From CAWFXC01 sp963819735 (GTDB taxonomy: Bacteria > Actinomycetota > Acidimicrobiia > IMCC26256 > DASPTH01): a DNA stretch of 64,000 nt. The stretch lies in the NCBI GenBank assembly GCA_963819735.1, contig CAWFXC010000005.1:930001-994000 (forward strand), read 5' to 3'. Positions 1-9,898 of this stretch are shown in pieces; the first letter of the stretch is position 1; each line of letters opens with the position of its first letter. The notes under the pieces are model-generated. The model had not been told where the DNA came from, ran no database searches, and was given only the letters and a program-made list of their open reading frames with translations. The position numbers and the translations under genes are program-made.

Positions 1-2430
1 GTGGTCGGGGATCTCGACCGGGCCCGTGATGTTCTCCTGGCAGGCGGCGGCCTGCGGGAACACCGCGGCCATGAGATCGTCGGACTCCATGCGCTGGATG
101 GGCGGGGGATTACGCCGGCCGTTGCGGAACCGCAGGACCATGAGCGACCGGTTCAGGTTCCAGCGCCAGCGGGACAGGAACATGGGGGAGTCGAGGATCG
201 CCTGGCGCAGGGTGTCCTCGACCGTGGCACTGGTGACGTAGTGCGTCACCTCTTGGAGCGGGAAGCTGTGGTGGGGCCCGAGCGACAGGACGATGGCGTC
301 GTCGCTGGCCGCGGCCTGCAGCTCGAAGTTGAACGTGCGACAGAACTTCTTGCGCAGCGCCAGGCCCAGCGACCGGTTCACCCGCCCGCCGTAGGGGGAG
401 TGGACGACGAGTTGCATCCCGCCCGTCTCGTCGAAGAACCGCTCGATGACGAGTTGTTGCTGCGTAGGTGTGGCGCCGAGGACCGCGCGCCCGACGGCGA
501 GGTAATCGACGATCATCGTCGCCGCCACGCTTCCGATGCCGGCGGTCTCCGTGAGCCAGGCGCGGGCCGCGTCGGGGTCGCCCACGGCCAGGAGGGCATC
601 GACGCCGTGGCGGAGGTCGGAGACCTCGGTGGACAGCTCGGCGGTGCGGGCCGGCGCCTCGCCCATCCAGAACGGGATGGTGGGATGGGCTCCGGTGGCG
701 TCGCGTACGCGCACCACACCCGTTTCGACCTTGCGGATCTGCCACGGGTGCGTACCGAGGAGGAACACGTCGCCCGCCATCGACTCGACCGCGAAGTCTT
801 CGTTGACGGTGCCGATGAACGTGTCGTCGGGCTCGGCGACGACGCGGTAGTCGCCGTTCTCGGGGATCGCACCACCCGACGTGACCGCCGCCAGCCGGGC
901 GCCCTTGCGGCCGCGTACCTCGCCGTTGACCGCGTCGTGATGGAGGTAGGCGCCGCGTCGACCGCGGCCCGTCTCGATGCCGTCGCTCACCAGCGCGAGC
1001 ACTTCGTCGAACTGCGGACGGGTGAGCTCGGTGTAGGGGGCGGCGCGCCGCACCAGTGCGAACAGGTCGTCGGTGCGCCACTCCTTCGCGCCCACTTCGG
1101 CGACGATCTGCTGCGCGGCGATGTCGAGCGGGAGGTGGGGGAGCGTGATCGCGTCGAGGCGTCCGCCGCGCACCGCGGCCAGCAACGCGGCGCACTCGAC
1201 GAGCTCGTCGCGGGTGAGGGGATAGAGGCGTCCCTTCGGCGTGCCGGCGCGGCTGTGGTTCGATCGACCGACCCGTTGCAGGAACGTGGCGATGCTGCGG
1301 GGTGATCCGATCTGGCACACCAGCTCGACCGGGCCGATGTCGATCCCGAGCTCGAGTGACGCGGTGGCCACGAGTGCCCGGAGGTCGCCGGCGCGGAGGC
1401 GGGTCTCCACGCGGTGACGACGCTCCTTCGACAGGCTGCCGTGGTGCGCGGCGACGACGTCGTCGCCGAGGCGGGCGCCGAGTTGGTGGGCGAGCCGTTC
1501 GGCCATGCGCCGCGTGTTCACGAACACGAGCGTGGTGCGGTGCTCGAGCACGAGCGCGGCGATGCGGTCGAGGACGTCGCCCATCTGCTCGGCCGAGGTG
1601 ACCGCCTCGAGCTCGCCCTCGGGGAGCTCGAGCGCGAGGTCGAGATCGCGTTGGTGGCCGGAGTCGACGATTCGGGGAAGGGGGCGATCACCGACGAGCA
1701 GGCGACCGACGGTTTCGATCGGGCGCTGCGTGGCCGAGAGACCGACACGGCTCGGGCGGGTGTCGCACAACGCTTCGAGTCGTTCGAGCGTGAGCGCGAG
1801 GTGCGCGCCCCGCTTGTCGCGCGCGACCGCGTGGATCTCGTCGACGATGACCGTCTCGACGGTACGCAGCACCTCGCGGCTCTTGGCTCCGGTGACGAGG
1901 AGGTAGAGCGACTCGGGCGTGGTGACGACGAAGCTGGGTGGCCGTCGCAACATCGTGGCGCGTTGCGAACTGGTGGTGTCGCCGGTGCGCACGGCGACGC
2001 GGATCCTCGGGGGGTCGAGGCCGAGCTCGGATGCGACGTCGGCGATCTCCGCGAGTGGTCGCTCCAGGTTCTCGGCGATGTCGACCGCGAGCGCCTTGAG
2101 CGGCGACACGTAGACCACCCGCGCCACGCCGTCGACCGCGTCGCCGCGCTCGTGGGCCCGGTAGAGGCGGTCGATGCAGACCAGGAAGGCGGCGAGGGTC
2201 TTGCCGGAACCGGTGGGCGCGGCGATCAACGTGTCGGCCCCCGCGGCGACGCACGGCCAGCCTTCGCGCTGGGGCTCGGTGGGACCGTCGGGGAATCGGC
2301 GCCGGAACCACTCGGCCACTGCCGGATGGAAATCGGCGAGCGCGGGATGGGGATCCGAATCGGCCGGCGCGGCCGGGTCGGAGTACGCGAGTGGGAGCGG
2401 GATTGCCGTCACCCCTCCATTGTCGCTCAT
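1..2430 (-). CDS. lhr: Lhr-type DEAD/DEAH-box ATP-dependent helicase (N-terminal part, cut by window edge)
   Basis: This is a superfamily 2 helicase of the large-helicase-related (Lhr) family, which translocates on DNA and is tied to repair. The reading frame begins at ATG 2430 (MSDNGG) and runs open through base 1, giving 810 residues. Visible motifs in order are Walker A APTGSGKT (residues 71-78), motif II DEIH (197-200), SAT (232-234), and motif VI QRVGRS (385-390). These are followed by the winged-helix and Lhr-core region. Full Lhr proteins usually have about 1,500 residues or a core of about 850, so the C-terminus lies outside the window. No Shine-Dalgarno sequence precedes the ATG, so a leaderless start is possible. 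It is divergent from the gene at 2525 across 94 bp. Confidence 0.9.
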   Translation of the reverse strand, partial: MSDNGGVTAIPLPLAYSDPAAPADSDPHPALADFHPAVAEWFRRRFPDGPTEPQREGWPCVAAGADTLIAAPTGSGKTLAAFLVCIDRLYRAHERGDAVDGVARVVYVSPLKALAVDIAENLERPLAEIADVASELGLDPPRIRVAVRTGDTTSSQRATMLRRPPSFVVTTPESLYLLVTGAKSREVLRTVETVIVDEIHAVARDKRGAHLALTLERLEALCDTRPSRVGLSATQRPIETVGRLLVGDRPLPRIVDSGHQRDLDLALELPEGELEAVTSAEQMGDVLDRIAALVLEHRTTLVFVNTRRMAERLAHQLGARLGDDVVAAHHGSLSKERRHRVETRLRAGDLRALVATASLELGIDIGPVELVCQIGSPRSIATFLQRVGRSNHSRAGTPKGRLYPLTRDELVECAALLAAVRGGRLDAITLPHLPLDIAAQQIVAEVGAKEWRTDDLFALVRRAAPYTELTRPQFDEVLALVSDGIETGRGRRGAYLHHDAVNGEVRGRKGARLAAVTSGGAIPENGDYRVVAEPDDTFIGTVNEDFAVESMAGDVFLLGTHPWQIRKVETGVVRVRDATGAHPTIPFWMGEAPARTAELSTEVSDLRHGVDALLAVGDPDAARAWLTETAGIGSVAATMIVDYLAVGRAVLGATPTQQQLVIERFFDETGGMQLVVHSPYGGRVNRSLGLALRKKFCRTFNFELQAAASDDAIVLSLGPHHSFPLQEVTHYVTSATVEDTLRQAILDSPMFLSRWRWNLNRSLMVLRFRNGRRNPPPIQRMESDDLMAAVFPQAAACQENITGPVEIPDH

Positions 2431-2524
2431 GGGTATGACATCTACGTAGGGGAACGCGGTGGTTCCGTGGTCCCGGTAGGCTCATTCCGGACCCCGGCGG
2501 TCAATCCCCCAGGAGGACAGACCC

Positions 2525-3031
2525 ATGGCGCGAATCGACATTCCCGAAGGCGAGCGTCCTGAGATCGAGCGGGTGTGGGCGATGTCCCCCGAGCTCGGCG
2601 GCGCGGTGGCCAACCTCTCGCTGGCGGTCTACGGCAAGCGGCTCCTTCCGCCCCGGGTCCGCGAGGCGGCCCGCATGAAGATCGCGCACATCAACGGGTG
2701 TGTCGTCTGCATGGGGTGGCGCATCCCCGAGCTCGCCAATCACGGCGTCACCGAAGAGCTCTACGCGCACGTCGACGATCCGACCAATGCCGAGTACTCC
2801 GTGGCCGAGGCCCTGGCGATCGAATACGCGGAGAAGTTCGCGCTCGACCACCGTTCGATCGACGACGCGTTCTTCGCGCGGCTCAAGGCGCAGTTCACCG
2901 ACGAGGAGATCCTGGAGCTCACGATCCTGATCGGCGACTGGATGGCATTCGGCCGCCTCACCGCGGTGCTCGACCTCGACCAGGCCTGTGCCTGGGCTCC
3001 GCCGGCCACGGTCTCCGCCGCATCGAGCTAG
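2525..3031 (+). CDS. Carboxymuconolactone decarboxylase/AhpD-like protein
   Basis: The 168-residue protein has the all-helical AhpD-like architecture. The segment HINGCVVCMGWR carries the CxxC pair seen in the peroxidase-type members, with Cys at about residues 59 and 62. Members are either aromatic-degradation decarboxylases or thiol peroxidases, and the CxxC favours the redox role. A strong AGGAGG lies 8 bases before ATG 2525. It stands alone, divergent from the helicase and followed by a 9-bp hairpin terminator. A second family member is at 43438. The substrate cannot be deduced. Confidence 0.85.
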   Translation: MARIDIPEGERPEIERVWAMSPELGGAVANLSLAVYGKRLLPPRVREAARMKIAHINGCVVCMGWRIPELANHGVTEELYAHVDDPTNAEYSVAEALAIEYAEKFALDHRSIDDAFFARLKAQFTDEEILELTILIGDWMAFGRLTAVLDLDQACAWAPPATVSAASS

Positions 3032-3074
3032 CGAAGCGCCGGCGCAACTGGCGCGCCGCACCCGCACGCGACGG

Positions 3075-3096
3075 GACCGCAGCCTGGGCTGCGGTC
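3075..3096 (+). terminator. Hairpin terminator after the AhpD-like gene
   Basis: A perfect 9-bp stem (GACCGCAGC / GCTGCGGTC) encloses a CTGG loop 43 bases after the stop at 3031. No long T tract follows, which is common in GC-rich actinobacteria. It lies between convergent genes and could serve both. Confidence 0.6.
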
Positions 3097-3152
3097 TCGT
3101 GCAGAGAACTCGAGTGGGAGAGCGGGGGTGCGACCAGCTCCTGCGCTACCGG

Positions 3153-3650
3153 CTAGATGCCGCCGAAGTCCACGGTGGCCCAGATCCGGCCGTCGGGTCC
3201 CCAGTACACACCGATCCCGACGATGTTGAAGTTGCCGGAGGTGATGTTGGCCCGATGCGGGGGAGAGGCCATCCAGGCCGCTTCCATCTGCGCCGCGGTC
3301 ATGTTCCCCGGACCGTCGAGAATATTCTCACCCAGCGTGTTGTAACCGCTGTAGTCGGGACCCGAGATCATTGCCCCGAGGTTCTGGTGGTGGAGCGAGT
3401 TGTCGTTGGCCATCTGGTTCGACCAGGTGCCGGCCGCGTTCTGCAGCTTCGGGCTCCACGTGAGGGGCGGCAGGCCGTTGGCGGCGCGGTCCTGATTCAG
3501 AGCCTGGTACATAGCGGAGATGAGCGGGTCACTGGGCCCGCTGGCCGAGGTGTTGGCAAAGCCGCAGGCGCTCAAACCGAGCCCCACCAAGGCCACCATT
3601 GCGACTGCCGCTGCCCGCTTCCCCAAGAACATCCTTGCGTTCGCGCGCAT
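3153..3650 (-). CDS. CAP/SCP-domain lipoprotein
   Basis: This is a secreted CAP-superfamily (SCP/PR1/YkwD-like) protein of 165 residues. The N-terminus is a lipoprotein signal: MRANARMFLGKR, a hydrophobic stretch, then the lipobox LSAC. The mature part shows CAP features: LNQDRAANGLPPLTW, the GENI segment, the metal-site-like PPHRANI, and a closing VGIGVYWGPDGRIWATVDF. ATG 3650 is chosen over the upstream in-frame ATG at 3686 because GGGAGG sits 6 bases before it and it puts the signal peptide at the very N-terminus. It is divergent from the FtsX permease at 3931. The role of bacterial CAP proteins is largely unknown. Confidence 0.88.
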   Translation of the reverse strand: MRANARMFLGKRAAAVAMVALVGLGLSACGFANTSASGPSDPLISAMYQALNQDRAANGLPPLTWSPKLQNAAGTWSNQMANDNSLHHQNLGAMISGPDYSGYNTLGENILDGPGNMTAAQMEAAWMASPPHRANITSGNFNIVGIGVYWGPDGRIWATVDFGGI

Positions 3651-3930
3651 CGGTACCTCCCAAGAAGTGTCACGAAGAGTGGTCAAACTTCTTCATCGGC
3701 GCGCTGGCGCTCGATTCTTGAGAGGCTCTTGCTCCTTCGGGCACCAGGACCGCCTCGCCGCGGGTGAGATGCCCGATATGGGCCTCCCTCGGCCGAGAAT
3801 CGCTGCTCAACCCCTGCTCAACCCTTGCCGGGCGACGGTCGACGCTGTGAAGGAGCGCCTCGAGGCGGCGTGCCTCGGATCCGCGGGCCCGCTCGACCAT
3901 GATGGGACCGAGAAGGGAGCCCGAACCGCG

Positions 3931-6486
3931 ATGTGGAAGGCGACGATCAGGGGCCTGATGGCCCGCAAGGTCCGCCTTGTCCTCACTGCGTTGGCCATCC
4001 TGCTCGGCGTCAGCTTCATCAGCGCCACCTACGTGTTGACCGACACGGTGAAGCAGTCCTTCAACTCGGTCTTCGCCCAGACCCTCTCCGGCGTGGACCT
4101 GCAGGTGCAGGCGGCGAGCCCGCTCGGCGACTCCGCGTCGGTCGGCCGGATCCCGGACAGCACCCTCGAGCAGGTCAGGAAGGTGCCCGGCGTCGCCCGG
4201 GCCGAAGGGTTCGTCAAGGGCACCGCGGTCTACGTGGGGCGCGACGGCAAGCAGATCGGCGGCGGCGGACCGCCGCAGTTCGGCGTCTCGTGGACCCCCG
4301 GTGGCCCGATGCACCTGGTCGACGACGGCCGCAGCCGCCCACCCCACGGGCCGCGCGAGGTCCTGATGGACGCCGGCACCGCCCGCAAGCACGGGTACGC
4401 GGTCGGCGACAAGGTGCGGATCCTGCTGCAGGGCCCGGCGCAGGAGTACCGGATCGTGGGCCTGTTCCGCTTCGGGAACACCGACGACTTCGGCGCGGTG
4501 ACGTTCGCGGCGTTCGATCTCCCCACCGCGCAGAGCGCGCTCGACGCCGGCGGAACCCTCGACGCGGTCTATGTGCAACGCGACCCCGGCGTGTCGACCG
4601 CCGCGCTGCGGACGCGCATCGAGCAGTCGTTGGGCGGTGGCTACGCGGTGCTCACCGCCGATGAGGCGACCCTGCAGGTGGGGAAGCCGGTGCGCGACTT
4701 CCTCGGCTTCTTCACGTACGCACTGCTCGGCTTCGCCGCCATCGGTGTGGTCGTCGGTGCGTTCATCATCTTCAACACGTTCACGATCCTCGTGACCCAG
4801 CGCACCCGCGAACTCGGGCTGCTCCGGGCAATGGGCGCGTCCGGTGGGCAGGTCGTGCGCTCGGTGGTGCTCGAGGCGCTGGCGGTCGGTGTGTCGGCGT
4901 CGGCCGTGGGACTCGTGGCGGGCATCGGGCTGGGCGTGGGTCTGCTGAACCTGCTCCGCAGTCTCGGTCTCGACCTCCCCGACACGTCGACGGTGGTGCT
5001 CCCGCGCACGATCGTGGTGTCGCTGGTGGTCGGCGTCGTGATCACGGTGCTTGCCGCGTTGCTCCCGGCGTTGCGGGCGGCGCGCGTGCCGCCGGTGGCC
5101 GCGATCAACGACCTCCCCACGCTGGCCCGGAGTGGCTTCGGTCGCCGCATCGTCGGCGGCACCGCGGTGCTGCTCGTCGGCGGTGCTGTCCTCGCGTACG
5201 GACTCGCCCGGGCCGAGAATGCACGGGGCCTCGTCGACCAGGTGGAAGTCGTCGCGCTCGGCGCGTTCGGTGTGCTGGTCGGTGTCGTGCTCCTGCTCCC
5301 TACGTTCGCGCGACCCGCGGTGCGGGCCATCGGCGCGCCGCTGCGGCGGTTCGGGCCGAGCGGAGTGCTGGCCCGGGCCAACGCGATGCGCAACCCGCGG
5401 CGGACGGCGGTCACCGCGTCGGCACTGGTCATCGGGCTCGCGCTCGTCGGGCTCACCGCGACCTTCGGCTCATCGGCGCGCGCCTCGGTCGGTCGGAGCA
5501 CGGCCGCGGGCTTGCGGGCCGACTACGTGGTGAAGGCCGACGGCTTCGCCGGGTTCTCGACCGACGTCGCCCCCCGCGTCCAACGCCGTCTGCCCGATGC
5601 GACCGTGGTGCCGATCCGCTTCGGCGATGCCGCAGTCGGCGGCGACGTCCAGACCGTGGCCGGCGTCGACCCGCCCCGGCTCGGGAAGGTCGTCGCGCTC
5701 GGATTCGTCGACGGGGGCGTCGGCGGGCTCGAGCAGCAAGGCGTGCTCGTGTCGGAGGACGCGGCGCGCCAGTACGGCGTGAAGAGGGGCGACCGGATCG
5801 ACCTGCAGTTCACTCGGGCGCTGCTCCCCCTCACCGTGCGGGGGGTGTACCGCCAGAAGAACTTCATCGGGATCTTCGGTCAGTCGGTGCCCTTCATCGT
5901 GTCGCCGACGACGCTCGAGATCGGTACCGGCGGGACGCCTCAGGACACCGTCGTGCTGGTCAAGACTCCCGGCGGCGCGACGGCCACCGCACGCGACACG
6001 ATGGAAACGACGCTGAGTCGCGACTTCCCGAACGTCTCGGTGCTCACGCGCGCGGAGTTCCGCGATCAGCAACAGCAACAAGTGGATCAGTTCCTCACGG
6101 TGCTGGTGGCGATCCTGACGCTCTCGGAGATCATCGCCATCCTCGGCATCGTGAACACGCTCGCGTTGTCGGTGTTCGAGCGCACCCGCGAGCTCGGGCT
6201 CCTCCGCGTGGTCGGGATGTCGCGACGCCAGATGCGGCGAATGGTGCGGTGGGAGTCGGTCGTGATCGCGTTGCTCGGGGGCCTGGTGGGTATCGCGCTC
6301 GGGGTGCTCTGGGGCTGGGCGTTCGCACGCGCGTTGCACGACCAGGGCGTCACCGTGTTCAGCATCCCGGTCGTGGAGATCGCGATCTTCGTGGTCGGTT
6401 CGCTGGTCGCCGGGGTGGTGGCGGCGGTGCTGCCGGCGTGGCGAGCCTCGCGCCTCGACGTCCTCGAGGCCATCGCGGTCGAGTAG
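3931..6486 (+). CDS. FtsX/MacB-type ABC transporter permease with two FtsX domains
   Basis: This is an 851-residue inner-membrane permease. An N-terminal TM segment (VLTALAILLGVSFISATYVL) precedes a periplasmic MacB-like domain. A first FtsX core follows, with the cytoplasmic signature TQRTRELGLLRAMGAS. Then comes a second extracellular domain and a second FtsX core (FERTRELGLLRVVGMS). Such duplicated permeases export lipoproteins, peptides or lipids with a separate ATPase. No ATPase gene is adjacent; the nearest in the window is at 20178 and is paired with another permease. ATG 3931 is preferred because the frame upstream is not permease-like and AGAAGGGAG lies before it. Confidence 0.9.
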   Translation: MWKATIRGLMARKVRLVLTALAILLGVSFISATYVLTDTVKQSFNSVFAQTLSGVDLQVQAASPLGDSASVGRIPDSTLEQVRKVPGVARAEGFVKGTAVYVGRDGKQIGGGGPPQFGVSWTPGGPMHLVDDGRSRPPHGPREVLMDAGTARKHGYAVGDKVRILLQGPAQEYRIVGLFRFGNTDDFGAVTFAAFDLPTAQSALDAGGTLDAVYVQRDPGVSTAALRTRIEQSLGGGYAVLTADEATLQVGKPVRDFLGFFTYALLGFAAIGVVVGAFIIFNTFTILVTQRTRELGLLRAMGASGGQVVRSVVLEALAVGVSASAVGLVAGIGLGVGLLNLLRSLGLDLPDTSTVVLPRTIVVSLVVGVVITVLAALLPALRAARVPPVAAINDLPTLARSGFGRRIVGGTAVLLVGGAVLAYGLARAENARGLVDQVEVVALGAFGVLVGVVLLLPTFARPAVRAIGAPLRRFGPSGVLARANAMRNPRRTAVTASALVIGLALVGLTATFGSSARASVGRSTAAGLRADYVVKADGFAGFSTDVAPRVQRRLPDATVVPIRFGDAAVGGDVQTVAGVDPPRLGKVVALGFVDGGVGGLEQQGVLVSEDAARQYGVKRGDRIDLQFTRALLPLTVRGVYRQKNFIGIFGQSVPFIVSPTTLEIGTGGTPQDTVVLVKTPGGATATARDTMETTLSRDFPNVSVLTRAEFRDQQQQQVDQFLTVLVAILTLSEIIAILGIVNTLALSVFERTRELGLLRVVGMSRRQMRRMVRWESVVIALLGGLVGIALGVLWGWAFARALHDQGVTVFSIPVVEIAIFVVGSLVAGVVAAVLPAWRASRLDVLEAIAVE

Positions 6487-6502
6487 CCGGCGCCGCGTCG
6501 AA

Positions 6503-7357
6503 CTACGAGGCGTCGAAGGTTGCCGCGAGACCGCCGTCGGCCCGGAAGAGCTCGAGGCGGGCACCGGTCACGCGGAACGTGGTCGCCAGCTCGAGTGCGG
6601 CGAGGTAGTGCGTTTCCTGCGTCGCAACCTCGTCACTCAGGCACGCCCGCCGCGTCGACGCCAACGGCCCGATCTTGATCTTCGCGCCGGTGACGACGTA
6701 GGGGCCGCTGAACGTGTTGCACCCCGCGTCGCCCGTGACCTGCCCGGCCTTGAACGTCGCGGTGAGCGTCGAGCCAACGGCGACCGACTGCACCGCGTTC
6801 CCCGTGTAGTAGCTCGTGACGGTCCAGCTCTGCTCGATGGCCTGCGCGCCGTTCACCGCGCGGTACACGAGGAGAGCGGAGCCGCCCGAGCCCGAGAGCG
6901 TGAGTTGATCACCGCGGATCGCGTACGACGTGGTCTTCGGGAGCCGGGCGAGGTACTGCTGTTCGACGGCAGTGGGCACCGGTTCGCAGGCGCGCTGTGT
7001 GGCCGCGATCGAGGAGCTGATGGTGAGCTGATCGCCGCTCGTGCGGTACGAGGCGGAGTACGAGTTGCAACCGCTGTCACCCGACACGCGGCCCGAGTCG
7101 AAGCGGGCGGTCACCGTGACCCCACTGAGCGGCACGCCGAGCGAAGCCGCGTCGGTCAACTCCCAGTTGGTGCCCACCAACGCGACGCCGGCGCGGGTCG
7201 TGGTCGTCGACGAGCCGTCGGAGCTCCCACCGCTGCAGGCCGTCGCCACGAGGCACAACACTCCCACCGCAGCCAGCCATGCGGCCGATGATCGCGCCGG
7301 ACGCGCAGCGGTGCGCGGGCGCGGGTGCGGGCGGGCACGCGGTAGGTCACTCGGCAT
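6503..7357 (-). CDS. META-domain lipoprotein (two META/HslJ-like repeats)
   Basis: This is a 284-residue exported protein. After an Arg-rich start comes a hydrophobic signal ending in the lipobox VATAC (about residue 43) and a Ser/Thr linker. Two META (DUF306/HslJ-type) domains follow. The first carries GTNWELTDA and SGDSGCNSYSASY, the second carries SWTVTSYY and TGDAGCNTFSGPY, each with the G-x-x-G-C-N core. HslJ-type domains are associated with heat or novobiocin resistance in enterobacteria; the role here is unknown. The gene is convergent with the FtsX permease and divergent from the flippase-like gene at 7451. Confidence 0.85.
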   Translation of the reverse strand: MPSDLPRARPHPRPRTAARPARSSAAWLAAVGVLCLVATACSGGSSDGSSTTTTRAGVALVGTNWELTDAASLGVPLSGVTVTARFDSGRVSGDSGCNSYSASYRTSGDQLTISSSIAATQRACEPVPTAVEQQYLARLPKTTSYAIRGDQLTLSGSGGSALLVYRAVNGAQAIEQSWTVTSYYTGNAVQSVAVGSTLTATFKAGQVTGDAGCNTFSGPYVVTGAKIKIGPLASTRRACLSDEVATQETHYLAALELATTFRVTGARLELFRADGGLAATFDAS

Positions 7358-7450
7358 GGCGGCGGACTCTAGAGCCAGGTGAGCGCGCGGGCGCGTCATG
7401 CGCGTCGGTGGTCCCACGACGACCGATGAGCGCGCCGTTATGCTGCCGCG

Positions 7451-9874
7451 GTGCCCGAGAGTTCCGACGGCGATCTCACGCGGTCGATCGCGGTCGGTGG
7501 GCCCCGGCGGGCATTCGGGCACGCCGACGAGCGACCGTACCGGCGGCTCACCGCCGACTGGGTGAAGGTCCCACTCGCATGCGCCCTCGTCGCGATCGGC
7601 GCGGTCAGAACCGACAACATCACGCGCGCCGAAGTGCGGGTCGAGCAGTTCTTCACCAGCCTGTCCGACGGCATCTCCGGTGTGTTCGCCGCGCTGCTCG
7701 GGGTCGGCACGTTGTGGGGTGTCGGCCTCGTGGTCGCGGCTGCGCTCCTCGCGCGGCGGTGGCGGCTCGCCCTCGTGCTCGGGCTGGCCGGCGCGCTGGC
7801 GTGGTTCTTCGGGAAGTTCGTCGGACTGCTCACCGCGGGGGTGAGCGTCGCCAACGCGATCAGCGGCGTCTTCAACGGCCGCCCGTCCGGCTCGTACCCG
7901 GCAGTCCACCTGGCGGTGATTGCGGCGGTCATCCTTGGGGCGTCGCCGTTCCTGAACCGTCCCACGCGACGCGCCGGACAGGTGGTGCTCGCGCTGGCCG
8001 CGATCGGCGTGGTCGTCCGCGGCGTCGGGGGAGTGAACGATGTGCTCGGCGCGCTCGCGCTCGCGTGGGGGATCGCCGCGGCGCTCCACCTGGCGTTCGG
8101 CTCGCCCGCCGGCCGCCCGACCGTCGCGCAGGTGGCGGCGTCGCTCGCGGAACTCGGCGTCGCGGTGGAACGAGTCGCGTTGGCCCCGCGGCAGGAACGC
8201 GGGCGCACGCTCATGCTCGCCGAGACCGTGGGTACCGAGACTGCGCCCGCCGCGGTGCTCCCGGTGACCGTCTACGGGCGTGACGCGGCCGACACGCGTC
8301 TCGTCGCCAAAGCGTGGCGCTTCCTCGCGTACAAGGATTCGGGCCCGACGCTCACGATCACCCGGCTCCAGCAGGTCGAACACGAGGCGTTGTGCCTCTT
8401 CGCCGGGCGCGAGGCCGGTGCGCACGTGCCCGATGTCGTGGTCGCCGGGGTGGCGGGCCCGTCGGCCGCCATCCTCGTCACCCGGCTCCCGCCCACCACA
8501 CCGCTGACCCCCGATCTACCGGCCCTCGACGCGACGCTGATCGACCTCTGGCGCGACCTCGCGGTGTTGCGCCGCGCCCGTATCGCCCACGGCGCGCTCG
8601 ATCTGGAGCACGTGGCATCGACCGCGCAGGCGCCCCTGATCGACGACTTCGCCACCGCGTCGTTCTCCGCACCGACGGCGCGACTCGATCAGGACGTGGC
8701 GCAGTTCCTCGTGGCCTCCGCGTCGTTGGTGGGCGACGACGCCGCGGTCGCCACCGCGGTCAGCGGCATCGGGGCCGACGCGGTCGGCGCAGCATTGCCC
8801 TACCTGCAGAAGCCGGCACTCACCGGCGCGAACCGCAGGATCGCGCGCGCCGACAAGGACCTGCTCGACCGATTGCGCGAGCGCATCACCGCCGCGACGG
8901 GTCGGGAACCGGTCGTGCCCGTCGAACTCCGGCGGGTGAAACCGCTCAACATCGCGCTGGTCGTGGCGCTGCTGTTCGCGTTGTGGTTGATCCTGGCGCA
9001 GATCGGCGGCATCGGCGATCTCCTCGACACGCTGTCGACCGCGAACTGGCCGTGGCTGGTGCTCGGCTTCCTGCTCGCGCAAGCGACGAGCGTGGCGTTC
9101 GCGTTCACCACCATCGGTACCGTGCGGGACTCGATCCCGCTGATCCCTACGACCTTGCTGCAGATGGCCGTGTCGTTCGCGAACCTGGTTGCCACGACGG
9201 GCGCGGCGTCCACGGTGATGAACATCCGTTTCCTGCAGAAGCAGGGAGTGGAGGTCGGCGCCGCGACGTCGTCCGGTGTCCTCGCCGGTATGTCGGGGAC
9301 CATCGCCCAGTTCAGCCTGTTCGTGATCACCGCGTTCGCGGTGGGCGAAGAAGCGAGCCTCTCGCAGATCGGCGGCGGAGGAGCCGACTACAAGCGCCTG
9401 ATCCTCATCGTCGTCTTCGTCGCCGCACTCGTCGTCGGGATCGCGTTGGCCATCCCGCGCCTGCGTCGCTTCGCGCGCGACAAGGTGTGGCCGCAGGTGC
9501 TGTCGGCGGTCCGCAACATCTGGGGCATCCTCACCAACCCGCGCCAGTTGTTCACCGTGGTCGGGGGGAGCGTTGCTGCGCAATTGCTCTATTCGTTCTG
9601 TCTCCTCTCGTGTCTGATCGCTTACGGCGGGCGTCTGTCGCTGGGCGAAATCGTCTTCGTGAACACGTCGGCGTCGTTCCTCGCCGGTCTCGTACCCGTG
9701 CCGGGCGGCGTCGGCATCACGGAAGCGACGTTGATCGCCGGGCTCACCGCGTTCGGTGTTCCGCCGGAGATCGCGACGGCGACGGTCGTCACCCACCGCC
9801 TCTTCACCACGTATCTCCCGCCGATCTGGGGCAGCTACGCGATGAAGTACCTCATCCGTGAGGGCTACCTGTAA
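7451..9874 (+). CDS. PAP2-like / kinase-like / lysylphosphatidylglycerol-synthase TM-domain fusion protein
   Basis: This is an 807-residue multi-domain membrane protein. Residues about 30-220 form several TM helices with a PAP2-like character (SGSYPAVHLAV). Residues about 230-480 are soluble and resemble a degraded protein-kinase fold: AKAWRFLAYKD, then HGALDLEHV and LIDDFATAS in the positions of the catalytic HxD and DFG segments. Residues about 500-800 are the UPF0104/AglD-type flippase region of lysylphosphatidylglycerol synthases, ending with VPVPGGVGITEATLIAGL and HRLFTTYLPPIWG. The MprF-type aminoacyltransferase domain is missing. It starts at GTG 7451. A role in lipid-linked precursor handling is an inference. 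Confidence 0.82.
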   Translation: MPESSDGDLTRSIAVGGPRRAFGHADERPYRRLTADWVKVPLACALVAIGAVRTDNITRAEVRVEQFFTSLSDGISGVFAALLGVGTLWGVGLVVAAALLARRWRLALVLGLAGALAWFFGKFVGLLTAGVSVANAISGVFNGRPSGSYPAVHLAVIAAVILGASPFLNRPTRRAGQVVLALAAIGVVVRGVGGVNDVLGALALAWGIAAALHLAFGSPAGRPTVAQVAASLAELGVAVERVALAPRQERGRTLMLAETVGTETAPAAVLPVTVYGRDAADTRLVAKAWRFLAYKDSGPTLTITRLQQVEHEALCLFAGREAGAHVPDVVVAGVAGPSAAILVTRLPPTTPLTPDLPALDATLIDLWRDLAVLRRARIAHGALDLEHVASTAQAPLIDDFATASFSAPTARLDQDVAQFLVASASLVGDDAAVATAVSGIGADAVGAALPYLQKPALTGANRRIARADKDLLDRLRERITAATGREPVVPVELRRVKPLNIALVVALLFALWLILAQIGGIGDLLDTLSTANWPWLVLGFLLAQATSVAFAFTTIGTVRDSIPLIPTTLLQMAVSFANLVATTGAASTVMNIRFLQKQGVEVGAATSSGVLAGMSGTIAQFSLFVITAFAVGEEASLSQIGGGGADYKRLILIVVFVAALVVGIALAIPRLRRFARDKVWPQVLSAVRNIWGILTNPRQLFTVVGGSVAAQLLYSFCLLSCLIAYGGRLSLGEIVFVNTSASFLAGLVPVPGGVGITEATLIAGLTAFGVPPEIATATVVTHRLFTTYLPPIWGSYAMKYLIREGYL

Positions 9875-9898
9875 ACGTGACGCCGTAGAGTCTCGGTC

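Noticed and set aside
1..1305. Long open frame on the plus strand (434 codons)
   Set aside because: It is the antisense shadow of the Lhr-type helicase, whose motifs are all in the opposite strand; GC-rich codon bias opens the reverse frame.
3520..3930. N-terminal extension of the FtsX permease
   Set aside because: The 137 codons upstream of ATG 3931 overlap the divergent CAP gene and have no membrane-protein character.
6503..8425. 640-codon minus-strand frame
   Set aside because: Only the last 285 codons (from ATG 7357) encode the META lipoprotein; the rest is antisense to the flippase-like gene.
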